A stretch of 7,065 nucleotides of DNA from Limivivens faecihominis (GTDB lineage: Bacteria > Bacillota > Clostridia > Lachnospirales > Lachnospiraceae): positions 1 to 7,065 of the forward strand of contig NZ_JAJEPR010000067.1 in NCBI RefSeq assembly GCF_020686945.1. Reading direction: 5' to 3'. The stretch's first letter is position 1; the number at the start of each line of letters is the position of its first letter. A model generated the notes under the pieces. It was given only the letters and a program-made list of their open reading frames with translations. It was not told the DNA's origin and did no database searches. Below are positions 1 to 5,244 of the stretch, one piece after another. The translations under genes and the position numbers were made by a program.

Positions 1-672
1 AAGTCCTGCGCAGTCTGCGGTCTGAGCTCCGAGGGCACGGCGGATGAGGCGACCTTCTTCTCCGGCAATGCGCTGGATCACGACTGGGGCGCATGGATGC
101 CCAACGGAGACGGCACGCACACCCGCACCTGCACCGTTGACGGATGCTCTGCAGGCACGCAAACGGAGGATTGCATCGATGCAAACAAAGATCACAAATG
201 TGATATCTGCGATTATATAATCAACGAGTGTGCAGACGATAACAAAGACCACAAGTGTGATTATTGCGGCAAGAAGCTGACTGAGCACTCCGGCGGTAAG
301 GCCACCTGCAAGGATAAGGCAAAGTGTGAGTTCTGTGGCGAAAGCTACGGAGAGTTGAATGCAAACAACCACTCTGATTTGAAACACTTCCCGGCAGTGG
401 CGGCGACCAAGACTGCCGAGGGCAATATCGAATACTGGTATTGCTCCGGTTGCAAGAAGTATTACAAGGACGCTACGGCAACACAGGAAATCAAGCAGGC
501 CGATACCGTAACGGCAAAGCTACCCGGCGACACCGTCAAACCCGGCGCCGACAAGTCTCCGCAGACGGGAGATAACTCCAATCTTTTGTTGTGGATTGCT
601 CTGCTGTTTATCAGCGGCGGTGCTGCCATTGGTACAACGGTTGTAAGCAGAAAGAAAAAGTACAACAGATAA
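1..672 (+). CDS. LPXTG-type cell-wall-anchored Cys-rich surface protein, C-terminal part
   Basis: The reading frame is open from base 1, so the start is outside the window and 223 residues are visible. The C-terminus is a classic sortase signal: SPQTG at 556-570, a hydrophobic segment of about 20 residues (LLLWIALLF and on), then a basic tail ending RKKKYNR. The mature protein would be linked to peptidoglycan outside the cell. Before the signal lie Cys pairs spaced CxxC, including two tandem 19-residue repeats (172-228 and 229-285) sharing the core NKDHKCD, then a related CEFCGESYG unit and a YWYCSGCKKYY unit. Such repeats are common near the C-terminus of large Clostridial adhesin-like proteins; metal binding by the CxxC pairs is plausible but not shown. 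The function of the missing N-terminal part, and so the ligand, cannot be told. A terminator follows 38 bases after the stop. Confidence 0.85.
   Translation, partial: KSCAVCGLSSEGTADEATFFSGNALDHDWGAWMPNGDGTHTRTCTVDGCSAGTQTEDCIDANKDHKCDICDYIINECADDNKDHKCDYCGKKLTEHSGGKATCKDKAKCEFCGESYGELNANNHSDLKHFPAVAATKTAEGNIEYWYCSGCKKYYKDATATQEIKQADTVTAKLPGDTVKPGADKSPQTGDNSNLLLWIALLFISGGAAIGTTVVSRKKKYNR
172..285 (+). repeat. Two tandem 57-bp coding repeats (CxxC units)
   Basis: Residue blocks at 172-228 and 229-285 both read C-x2-D/A-N-K-D-H-K-C-D-x-C with period 19 residues (57 bases). The DNA copies are diverged, while the NKDHKCD core is kept at protein level, which suggests selection on the protein rather than a recent duplication. 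Confidence 0.7.
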
Positions 673-710
673 TTGAATAGCGTTCCCTTGCTCCAGCTTC
701 CGAGCAAGAC

Positions 711-740
711 AAAAGCGTCGTAGAAATACGGCGCTTTTTT
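711..740 (+). terminator. Rho-independent terminator after the surface protein gene
   Basis: A 12-bp stem (711-722 with 727-738, one G-U pair) is closed by a GAAA tetraloop at 723-726. The right arm ends in a run of T that extends to 740. It lies 38 bases after the stop of the LPXTG protein and separates that gene from the mobilization genes. Confidence 0.9.
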
Positions 741-825
741 GTTACCCGGAAGCGACAAACAGCGACTTGTGAATGACGGACGGTAAGGATACCGCCGCCA
801 ATATGAAGCCGCTTATATCGAAAGA

Positions 826-878
826 AAACGCCCAAAATCGCCCCGAAACCATACAGCGGGGTCAGGTTTTGGGCGTTT
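826..878. repeat. Large hairpin in the leader of the mobilization operon
   Basis: A perfect 12-bp inverted repeat (826-837 AAACGCCCAAAA with 867-878) encloses an inner 5-bp GC stem (841-845 CCCCG with 857-861 CGGGG) and an 11-base loop. On the plus strand no U-run follows, so it is not a standard terminator in that direction. On the minus strand the stem is followed by TTTTCTTT, a weak terminator-like tail. It lies about 50 bases before the small Cys protein gene. It could be an antisense terminator, a leader control structure or a protein site; the sequence alone does not decide. Apart from this hairpin and the terminator above I see nothing convincing in 673-930. Confidence 0.6.
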
Positions 879-930
879 CTGCGTTTCGGGAGCAAATCGG
901 CAATTCGGCAGTGAAAAGGAGGTGCTCGCT

Positions 931-1104
931 ATGCCCCGTATGCCGAAATACCTCAAGGAAGAATGGGCGTTCTTTCTTGATGAGCGTGGCAGGAAGAAAT
1001 ATAACGAGCTTTGCAGGAAATGCGAAAGGAGCTGCAAGCAGAGCTCCCGTGCCACCGTTATCCAATGCCCGCACTATCTATCGAAAAGGAGAACAAGACA
1101 ATGA
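931..1104 (+). CDS. Small four-cysteine protein of mobile elements (57 aa)
   Basis: The 57-residue product starts MPRMPKYLKEEWAFFL. I recall close relatives annotated as hypothetical proteins upstream of ATPase and relaxase genes on Firmicutes elements, but no function is known to me. It carries C28, C31, C35 and C46, arranged C-x2-C-x3-C-x10-C, with many Lys and Arg (basic tail SKRRTRQ), so a small zinc-bound nucleic-acid-binding protein is a guess. The ATG at 931 is chosen because AAAAGGAGG (914-922) lies 8 bases upstream; a GTG at 922 in the same frame overlaps that site and is unlikely. Its stop TGA (1102-1104) overlaps the ATG of the ATPase (1101), which implies translational coupling. 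Confidence 0.75.
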   Translation: MPRMPKYLKEEWAFFLDERGRKKYNELCRKCERSCKQSSRATVIQCPHYLSKRRTRQ

Positions 1105-2123
1105 CAGACTATCCAAACAACATTCCTGCAAAGCTGGAAATTATCAAGGCAAGCGAGATTATACCCAAGGAGGTGCGCTGGCTGTGGTATCCCTATATCC
1201 CCTTCGGCAAGAGTAAGCTGATGCTTTCTCTTGCCGCTTTGCTTTCCAAGGGTGCGCCGCTGCCCTTTGCCGATGAGGACGAGAGCGGTGAGCCGATGAC
1301 GGTTATCTATCAGACCACCGAGGATGATGCAGACGATACCGTTGTGCCGAGATTTAATTCGGCGGGCGGTGACGGCGACAGGCTCATTTTCATCAAGGAG
1401 GACGAAAAGAGCCTGACCTTCGGGGATGACCGTATCCGTGAAGCCGTGGAGAAGTACAACGCCAAGCTGCTGATCCTCGACCCGATGAGTTCGTATATCG
1501 GTGACACCTGCTCGATGAACAACGCCAACGAAACGAGAGCTGAGTTCAACCACCTGATTGCCGTTGCCAAGGACACCGGCTGCGCCATTGTTATCATCGC
1601 CCATATGAACAAGGCGAAGGACACAAGCCCCCTCTATCGCACCAATGGCTCTATCGACATTGCCAGTGCAGCGAGAAGCATTCTTGCCGTCACCCGCACG
1701 GCAAACAAACAGAATCCGGCAGAGCGTTATCTTGTGCAGGTCAAGAGCAATCTTGCGCCGATGGGTTCGGCTATTCTCTTTGAGGTGGCCGACAAGGGCG
1801 TGAACTTTCTTGATGAGCTGGAGCTGAGTGCGGAGGACGCTTTCTCTGCCTCGGCTCCGAGGATGGGCAGACCGAATGCCCGTGAGGAAGCGGCAACGGA
1901 CTTTATCCGTTCCCTGCTGTCGGGCGGCAGGCGGCTGGCTTCCGATTGCGAAGCAAAGCTTGAAGCCGCAGGCTTCAAGAAATCAACCTACAAGAAGTCC
2001 AAAAAGAAAGCCGGAGTTCGCTCTGTGAAGGACGGCTTTCTTTGGTACTGGACTTTGCCAGAGGTTGAAAAATCGATTGAGAATGGGCAGGAAGTCACGG
2101 ACGAGGACGACCTGCCTATTTGA
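1101..2123 (+). CDS. RecA/AAA-type ATPase (RepA/TnpY-like), Walker A loop apparently deleted
   Basis: This 340-aa protein resembles AAA_25/RepA-like ATPases encoded beside relaxases on Clostridial elements. Visible landmarks are the N-terminal WLWYPYIPFGK (28-37), the post-Walker A helix KLMLSLAALLSKG (39-51), YQTTEDDADD (70-79), Walker B KLLILDP (122-128), a sensor-like strand CAIVIIAHMNKAK (161-173) and GSIDIASAARSIL (183-195). After about residue 255 comes a C-terminal winged-helix-like part with a basic KKSTYKKSKKKAG. Relatives have, by my recollection, about 12 more residues between FGK and GKS, including a GDPGDGKS P-loop. Here FGK runs straight into SKLML (1206-1214), so no GxxxxGK[ST] exists. 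The frame is intact. ATP binding is therefore probably lost or reduced. The start at 1101 is supported by AAAAGGAG (1084-1091) and by overlap with the preceding stop; an ATG at 1011 in the same frame has no such site. The role would be DNA processing or replication of the element. Confidence 0.8.
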   Translation: MTDYPNNIPAKLEIIKASEIIPKEVRWLWYPYIPFGKSKLMLSLAALLSKGAPLPFADEDESGEPMTVIYQTTEDDADDTVVPRFNSAGGDGDRLIFIKEDEKSLTFGDDRIREAVEKYNAKLLILDPMSSYIGDTCSMNNANETRAEFNHLIAVAKDTGCAIVIIAHMNKAKDTSPLYRTNGSIDIASAARSILAVTRTANKQNPAERYLVQVKSNLAPMGSAILFEVADKGVNFLDELELSAEDAFSASAPRMGRPNAREEAATDFIRSLLSGGRRLASDCEAKLEAAGFKKSTYKKSKKKAGVRSVKDGFLWYWTLPEVEKSIENGQEVTDEDDLPI

Positions 2124-2142
2124 TTGAGGTTTTGAGGGAGGT

Positions 2143-2232
2143 CAAGGGAGGAAAGCCCTTGCCCACGACATCTTTGCAGCGAAGCTGAAAGTGTCATAGT
2201 GGGTTACGCACTTTGAAAAAGTTGCGTAACCC
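2143..2232 (+). other. Putative origin of transfer (oriT) of the MobV relaxase
   Basis: The gap between the ATPase and relaxase genes holds two inverted repeats. The first is CAAGGG (2143-2148) with CCCTTG (2156-2161). The second is a perfect 10-bp pair, GGGTTACGCA (2201-2210) with TGCGTAACCC (2223-2232), whose arms extend inward with A-T pairs and one bulge. TAGTGGGTTA at 2197-2206 differs at one base from the pMV158 (MobM) nick sequence TAGTGTG/TTA, which puts a predicted nick between 2203 and 2204. Placement just upstream of a MobV gene is usual for this family. The call rests on similarity to the remembered pMV158 site and on structure; nicking has not been shown. Confidence 0.65.
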
Positions 2233-2269
2233 GCACCCCCTCCCTTTCCGCTGACTGGAGGTGATGAGA

Positions 2270-3517
2270 ATGGCGGAAGGAAATTGGAGCGTTATCCGAG
2301 TGGAGAAAATCTCCGCAGAGGGAGCGCAGAAAACCGAGCGACACAACGAGCGCAAGAACGAAAGCTACGCAAATCTCAATGTAGACACCGAGCAAATTGC
2401 CCGCAATGTTCACTTCAAGGACACGGGCGGTCTGACCTACAACGAGTATTTCCAGCGGCTCATTGACGAGGGCAAAATCTCCACAAGAGGACAGAAAGCC
2501 GGTGCAACCATTTTTAATGAGTTGGTCATTGATGTGAACACAAGGTACTTTGAGGAGCACGGCGGCTACGAATACGCCAAGCAGTTCTACGAGGAAGCCT
2601 ACCGTTTCGGCTGTGAGATTTACGGCGAGGAGAACATCGTGTCGGCGGTTATGCACGCCGATGAAATCAACAAAGCGGTGTCCGAAGAACTGGGCAAGCC
2701 GGTCTACCACTACCACCTGCACATCGTGGCAATCCCCACCGTCCGAAAAGAAATCCTGTGGTCGAAACGCTGCAAGGACGAAGCCCTGAAAGGAACGGTC
2801 AAGGAGGTCATCAACCAAGTTTCCCACTCAAAGAAGTGGAAGAACACGGTCCCTCTGCTGGACGAAAACGGGCAGCAGGTTATCAGCAAATACGGAAAGC
2901 CGATGTTCCGCAAGTCCTATTCCGTTCTGCAAGACAAGCTCTTTGCGCATATGACCGAAGCGGGTTTCACCGGCTTTGAGCGTGGCGTATTGGGCAGCAC
3001 AGCGGAGAATTTGAACAGCCTGGATTATCAAATTCAGAAGGACAAGGAACGACTTGCCCACATTCAGGAACGCATTGAAGCCGAGCAGGTGCGCTATGAA
3101 CCTGCCCACGAAGTCCGCAAGACAATGGCAGAGATTGAGGGAATGGGGCAGAAAACCCTCACCGGCAAGATTGCCGTTTCCAAGGACGATTATCAGCAGC
3201 TCACGGCACTTGCAAAGGATGGTATCACAAGCCGCAGTGAAATCCAAGATTTGAAAAGCAGCGTTTCCTACTATCAAAGGCAGTATTTCAATGCGTCCTC
3301 TGCTATGGAGCGATTGCAGGAACGCTATGACCGGCTCAAAGAAAAATGCCAGCCGTTTTTGCAGGCACTGGAACACTTCCCAAAGCTGGTGGAGGTCTTT
3401 GTAGAGAAGGTCAAGGAGCTTTTCAGTATCAAGGAAGCACAGGAACGGGAGGATAGAGCAGCCGCCCGAAAAGAACAATCCAAACACCGTCGGGGCAGAA
3501 ATGATTGGGAAAGATAA
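2270..3517 (+). CDS. MobV/Pre-family relaxase (TnpZ-like)
   Basis: The 415-aa protein is a plasmid recombination/mobilization (Mob_Pre) relaxase, which nicks one strand at oriT and stays bound to its 5' end during transfer. Motif I is HNERKNESYANLNVD (25-39); in MobM of pMV158 the matching histidine (His22) is the covalent nucleophile, so His25 is the likely active residue here. The metal-binding motif III is spread as H129-A-D-E with H147-Y-H149-L-H151, so a segment of about 14 residues separates the DE from the His triad, whereas MobM-like proteins have a compact HxDExxPHxH. The region after about 247 is rich in Glu, Lys, Gln and Arg, likely coiled coil, and the tail is basic (KHRRGRNDWER). 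The ATG at 2270 is chosen because GGAGG (2257-2261) lies 8 bases before it; a GTG at 2261 is part of that site. The oriT candidate lies 38 bases upstream. Confidence 0.9.
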   Translation: MAEGNWSVIRVEKISAEGAQKTERHNERKNESYANLNVDTEQIARNVHFKDTGGLTYNEYFQRLIDEGKISTRGQKAGATIFNELVIDVNTRYFEEHGGYEYAKQFYEEAYRFGCEIYGEENIVSAVMHADEINKAVSEELGKPVYHYHLHIVAIPTVRKEILWSKRCKDEALKGTVKEVINQVSHSKKWKNTVPLLDENGQQVISKYGKPMFRKSYSVLQDKLFAHMTEAGFTGFERGVLGSTAENLNSLDYQIQKDKERLAHIQERIEAEQVRYEPAHEVRKTMAEIEGMGQKTLTGKIAVSKDDYQQLTALAKDGITSRSEIQDLKSSVSYYQRQYFNASSAMERLQERYDRLKEKCQPFLQALEHFPKLVEVFVEKVKELFSIKEAQEREDRAAARKEQSKHRRGRNDWER

Positions 3518-3579
3518 TCCCTTCCATTACTATCCCGACTTTTTAACTTCTTCAACACTTGAATTACGGAAGTACGAAA

Positions 3580-3807
3580 ATGAAAGACATTACAAGCACG
3601 ATTACCAAGCCCCTCGCCGTCCTCGGAGAGAATGGCAAAGGCTACACAAAGGAAGCCAACTTCATTTCGTGGAACGGCAATGCCGCCAAGCTGGACATCC
3701 GAGAGTGGCATCCAAACCACGAACGCTGCGGCAAGGGTATCACGCTCACGGAGGACGAGGGCAGGAACCTTTATGACGCGCTGAAAGCAATCTATGAAAA
3801 GGAATAA
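3580..3807 (+). CDS. PC4/YdbC-like ssDNA-binding protein (75 aa)
   Basis: The 75-residue protein begins MKDITSTITKPLAVLGEN and contains KLDIREWHPNHERCGKGITLTEDEGRNL in two parts: a strand with a W-x-P loop, then a Gly-rich turn leading to a C-terminal helix ending AIYEKE. This matches the YdbC/PC4 coactivator fold (PF02229), a small dimer that binds single-stranded DNA; members commonly sit beside relaxases on Firmicutes elements. A role protecting or handling the transferred strand is an inference. The start at 3580 gives the family's usual length. Its ribosome site is weak (GGAAG, 3568-3572, 7 bases upstream), and a TTG at 3559 in frame has no better one. It follows the relaxase stop by 62 bases, so both are probably on one transcript, which ends at 3827-3857. 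Confidence 0.85.
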   Translation: MKDITSTITKPLAVLGENGKGYTKEANFISWNGNAAKLDIREWHPNHERCGKGITLTEDEGRNLYDALKAIYEKE

Positions 3808-3814
3808 TCCTTTT
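3797..3814 (+). repeat. Small hairpin over the stop of the PC4-like gene
   Basis: AAAAGGA (3797-3803) pairs with TCCTTTT (3808-3814) around an ATAA loop that includes most of the TAA stop. It is A-T rich and short, so it is at best a minor 3'-end structure just before the main terminator. Confidence 0.4.
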
Positions 3815-3826
3815 TCGGCTGGTAAC

Positions 3827-3857
3827 GGGGCGTTCGGAAACGGACGCCCCTATTTTT
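3827..3857 (+). terminator. Rho-independent terminator between PC4-like gene and tnpW
   Basis: A 10-bp GC-rich stem (3827-3836 with 3841-3850, one G-U pair), a GAAA tetraloop at 3837-3840 and the tail TATTTTT (3851-3857). It would end the relaxase operon. The next gene's ribosome site begins only three bases later, so that gene would need read-through or a promoter I cannot see. Confidence 0.9.
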
Positions 3858-3859
3858 AC

Positions 3860-3868
3860 GGAGGGAGG
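3860..3868 (+). promoter_or_regulatory. Double ribosome binding site of tnpW
   Basis: GGAGGGAGG contains two overlapping GGAGG sites. The first (3860-3864) is 6 bases from the ATG at 3871. The second (3864-3868) is 8 bases from an in-frame GTG at 3877. Either start is possible; the products differ by two residues. Confidence 0.6.
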
Positions 3869-3870
3869 TG

Positions 3871-4035
3871 ATGACCGTGGAGGATATGAAAACTGGCTTT
3901 GTAGAGAGAATCGGCGGCACGATTTTCGTTGTCAACGCAATGTCCGCAGAGAACGCAAAGCATACGCAGGAGGAGCTTGTAAAGGCTCTGATTGCAAAAG
4001 AAGCAATGGCTTTGCAGGAAGCGGAGGTTGCCTGA
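3871..4035 (+). CDS. tnpW: TnpW-family small transposon protein (54 aa)
   Basis: The 54-residue product contains GFVERIGGTIFVVN (9-22) followed by a Glu/Lys/Ala-rich helix (SAENAKHTQEELVKAL, 25-40; AKEAMALQEAE, 42-52). The IGGT-x-FVVN strand followed by a helix fits the TnpW family (PF14202), named from Tn4451, where the gene lies next to the right end after the relaxase gene. The function is unknown to me. It is too short for most ORF finders. It lies 63 bases after the PC4-like stop, with a terminator between, and is the last gene of the element, whose inferred end is about 65 bases on. Confidence 0.65.
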   Translation: MTVEDMKTGFVERIGGTIFVVNAMSAENAKHTQEELVKALIAKEAMALQEAEVA

Positions 4036-4063
4036 TTGACTTTACGCACAGCTATGCGCTTTG

Positions 4064-4085
4064 GAGATTTTTCAAAAAATATCTC
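4064..4085. repeat. A-T rich hairpin near the element's right end
   Basis: GAGATTTTT (4064-4072) pairs with AAAA plus ATCTC (4076-4079, 4081-4085), with one bulged base and a CAA loop. It lies about 15 bases inside the inferred right boundary. It may be part of the recombinase-binding end or a weak terminator; the sequence does not decide. Confidence 0.4.
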
Positions 4086-4473
4086 AAAACCACTTGACAG
4101 AATGGTCAAATTCCAACTTGAAGCTGTAGCGGTCCGTCGTGGGATCGTTGGCAATGGAAGAAAGGCTGGTATTTCCTTTAGGCCGGATTCCTATATTGTA
4201 AAAAGTCTTTCCGTTGACTTCCATGTTACAGGAATAATATTCCTCCTCCATGGCGTTTTCCAGCATCTCATCCCAGTCGTCCGAATCCATGAGAATATTT
4301 ACCTGCATGACCTCATCCGTATTAAAAAGCGCCGTCTCATATTCCATGGAGACGCCGGTCTCACCGGCCAGGGCCTTTATCTGTTCTGGGCAGGCCACCG
4401 CCGCCAGACACAGACAAACAGCCACAGCCATGACCAGTGCGATCCACTTCGTCGTATGTCTGTGTGTGATCAT
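4084..4473 (-). pseudogene. CotH-like protein gene, truncated by the mobile element
   Basis: The minus-strand frame gives 129 residues. It begins with a signal-type N-terminus (Lys, then WIALVMAVAVCLCLAAVA), then ALFNTDEVMQVNILMDSDDW, YYSCNMEVNGKTF, IGIRPKGNTSLSS and DRYSFKLEFDH. These are N-terminal landmarks of the CotH kinase-like family (spore coat protein H and exported relatives), normally several hundred residues long with the catalytic region downstream. Here family-like sequence stops at FDH (4102-4110), and five unrelated residues and a TGA follow, read from the element end. The catalytic part is absent from the window, so this is a broken gene, possibly with its remainder beyond the other end of the element. 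GGAGG at 4481-4485 lies 7 bases before the ATG and directly after the DUF4956 stop, so it was the coupled last or middle gene of the operon. Confidence 0.8.
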
Positions 4474-4486
4474 ACCCTTTCCTCCA

Positions 4487-5146
4487 TCATCCCATATATT
4501 CTCCGTTGTAACTTACGAGTGTGGCATTTCCCACGCCCTCAAGCTCCGTAATCCGGTTTACAAAAGCTGTCTCCGCATCCTTCGTCCGAAGTTCCGCCGT
4601 AAATTCGATGCCTGCCGCATTGACTGTCTTGGATTTCACGGTGTAATATTCCACAGCCTTCGCAAGAATCTCCGTAATTCTCTGCTCTGCCGCCTCATCC
4701 TTGCAGCTCACCACCAGAATGTAGGGCAGTTTCCGGATTTTCCGGTTGGCAAAAAGAAGCAGGATCACACCGATGATTGCGGAACCGATGATCGCCAGCG
4801 GAATCATTCCTGCGCCGATGACAATTCCGACGGCCAGAGACCAGAAAAGAAAGACGATCTCCACCGGCTCTTTGATCGCTGTTCGGAAACGGACAATAGA
4901 AAGAGCTCCGACCATACCGAGGGACAATACCACGTTTGACGTTACTGCCATAATCACCAGCGAAAGGCCCACGAGAGTCAACGCAAAGCCATCGGAGTAA
5001 AGAACTCCTGTCAGCGTCTTTTTATAGATCATAAAGATAAAAAGGCCCACCAGCAGGGCCACTGCCAGCCCGATGCAGGTGTCCAGAAGTGAAAATTCTG
5101 TCACATTCTCCAGAAAACTGGATTTGAAAATATCTTGAAAGCTCAT
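4487..5146 (-). CDS. DUF4956 integral membrane protein (219 aa)
   Basis: The product has about four membrane segments (roughly residues 22-41, 54-74, 95-112 and 115-133), then a soluble C-terminal domain of about 80 residues. The family hallmark GALSIVRFRTAIKEP is at 80-94, on a loop between segments 2 and 3, and identifies PF16316 (DUF4956). Its biochemical role is not known; genes of this family are repeatedly found beside VTC-domain and CotH-like genes, as here. The ATG at 5146 is chosen because AGGAGG lies 9 bases upstream on the minus strand; a TTG 36 bases further up in frame lacks a site. It follows the VTC gene by 98 bases and precedes the CotH-like gene by 13 bases, so one operon is likely. 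Confidence 0.88.
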   Translation of the reverse strand: MSFQDIFKSSFLENVTEFSLLDTCIGLAVALLVGLFIFMIYKKTLTGVLYSDGFALTLVGLSLVIMAVTSNVVLSLGMVGALSIVRFRTAIKEPVEIVFLFWSLAVGIVIGAGMIPLAIIGSAIIGVILLLFANRKIRKLPYILVVSCKDEAAEQRITEILAKAVEYYTVKSKTVNAAGIEFTAELRTKDAETAFVNRITELEGVGNATLVSYNGEYMG

Positions 5147-5244
5147 TGATTGATTCCTCCTGATTACTATGTATTTTCTCAACTATTCAGAAACCGCTGC
5201 ATATTTTTTGCCCCAAACCTCTCGCTCACGCCTGCAGCGCATCC

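Larger units (their letters stand above)
1..4101 (+). mobile_element. Right-hand part of a Tn4451-like mobilizable element (left end outside window)
   Basis: The stretch holds an ATPase, a putative oriT, a MobV relaxase, a PC4-like protein and a TnpW-like protein, all on the plus strand and ending abruptly about 65 bases before a truncated host gene. I recall the same order (tnpY, tnpZ, tnpW next to the right end) from Tn4451/Tn4453 of clostridia, whose TnpX serine recombinase sits at the opposite end; that gene would be left of position 1. The surface protein at 1-672 occupies the cargo position that catP has in Tn4451. The right boundary is inferred from the broken CotH reading frame: host-like residues end at the Asp-His codons (4102-4107). 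A GA dinucleotide, the known TnpX target, occurs at 4096-4097 and again at 4100-4101. The left end is not visible, so whether 1-930 belongs to the same element is an inference. No conjugation pore genes are seen, so it would need a helper. Confidence 0.6.

Noticed and set aside
1..672. CxxC repeats considered as a CRISPR array or DNA-level tandem repeat
   Set aside because: There are only two 57-base copies, diverged in DNA and conserved in protein, with no spacers.
1011..1100. Upstream in-frame ATG giving a 370-aa ATPase
   Set aside because: The extra 30 residues overlap the small Cys protein in another frame and have no ribosome site; the ATG at 1101 has one at proper spacing.
773..1216. 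147-aa plus-strand open frame over the leader and the start of the mobilization genes
   Set aside because: It has no ribosome site, crosses the hairpin, and overlaps two better supported genes in other frames.
2204..2827. Long minus-strand open frame opposite the relaxase (also 2828-3487)
   Set aside because: It is antisense to a clearly conserved relaxase, and its translation shows no recognisable family.
4036..4551. 171-aa plus-strand open frame across the element junction
   Set aside because: It is the reverse complement of the CotH-like fragment plus element end; its translation is Arg/His-rich shadow sequence with no ribosome site.
4250..4939. 229-aa plus-strand open frame
   Set aside because: It lies opposite the CotH-like and DUF4956 genes, whose motifs are clear on the minus strand.
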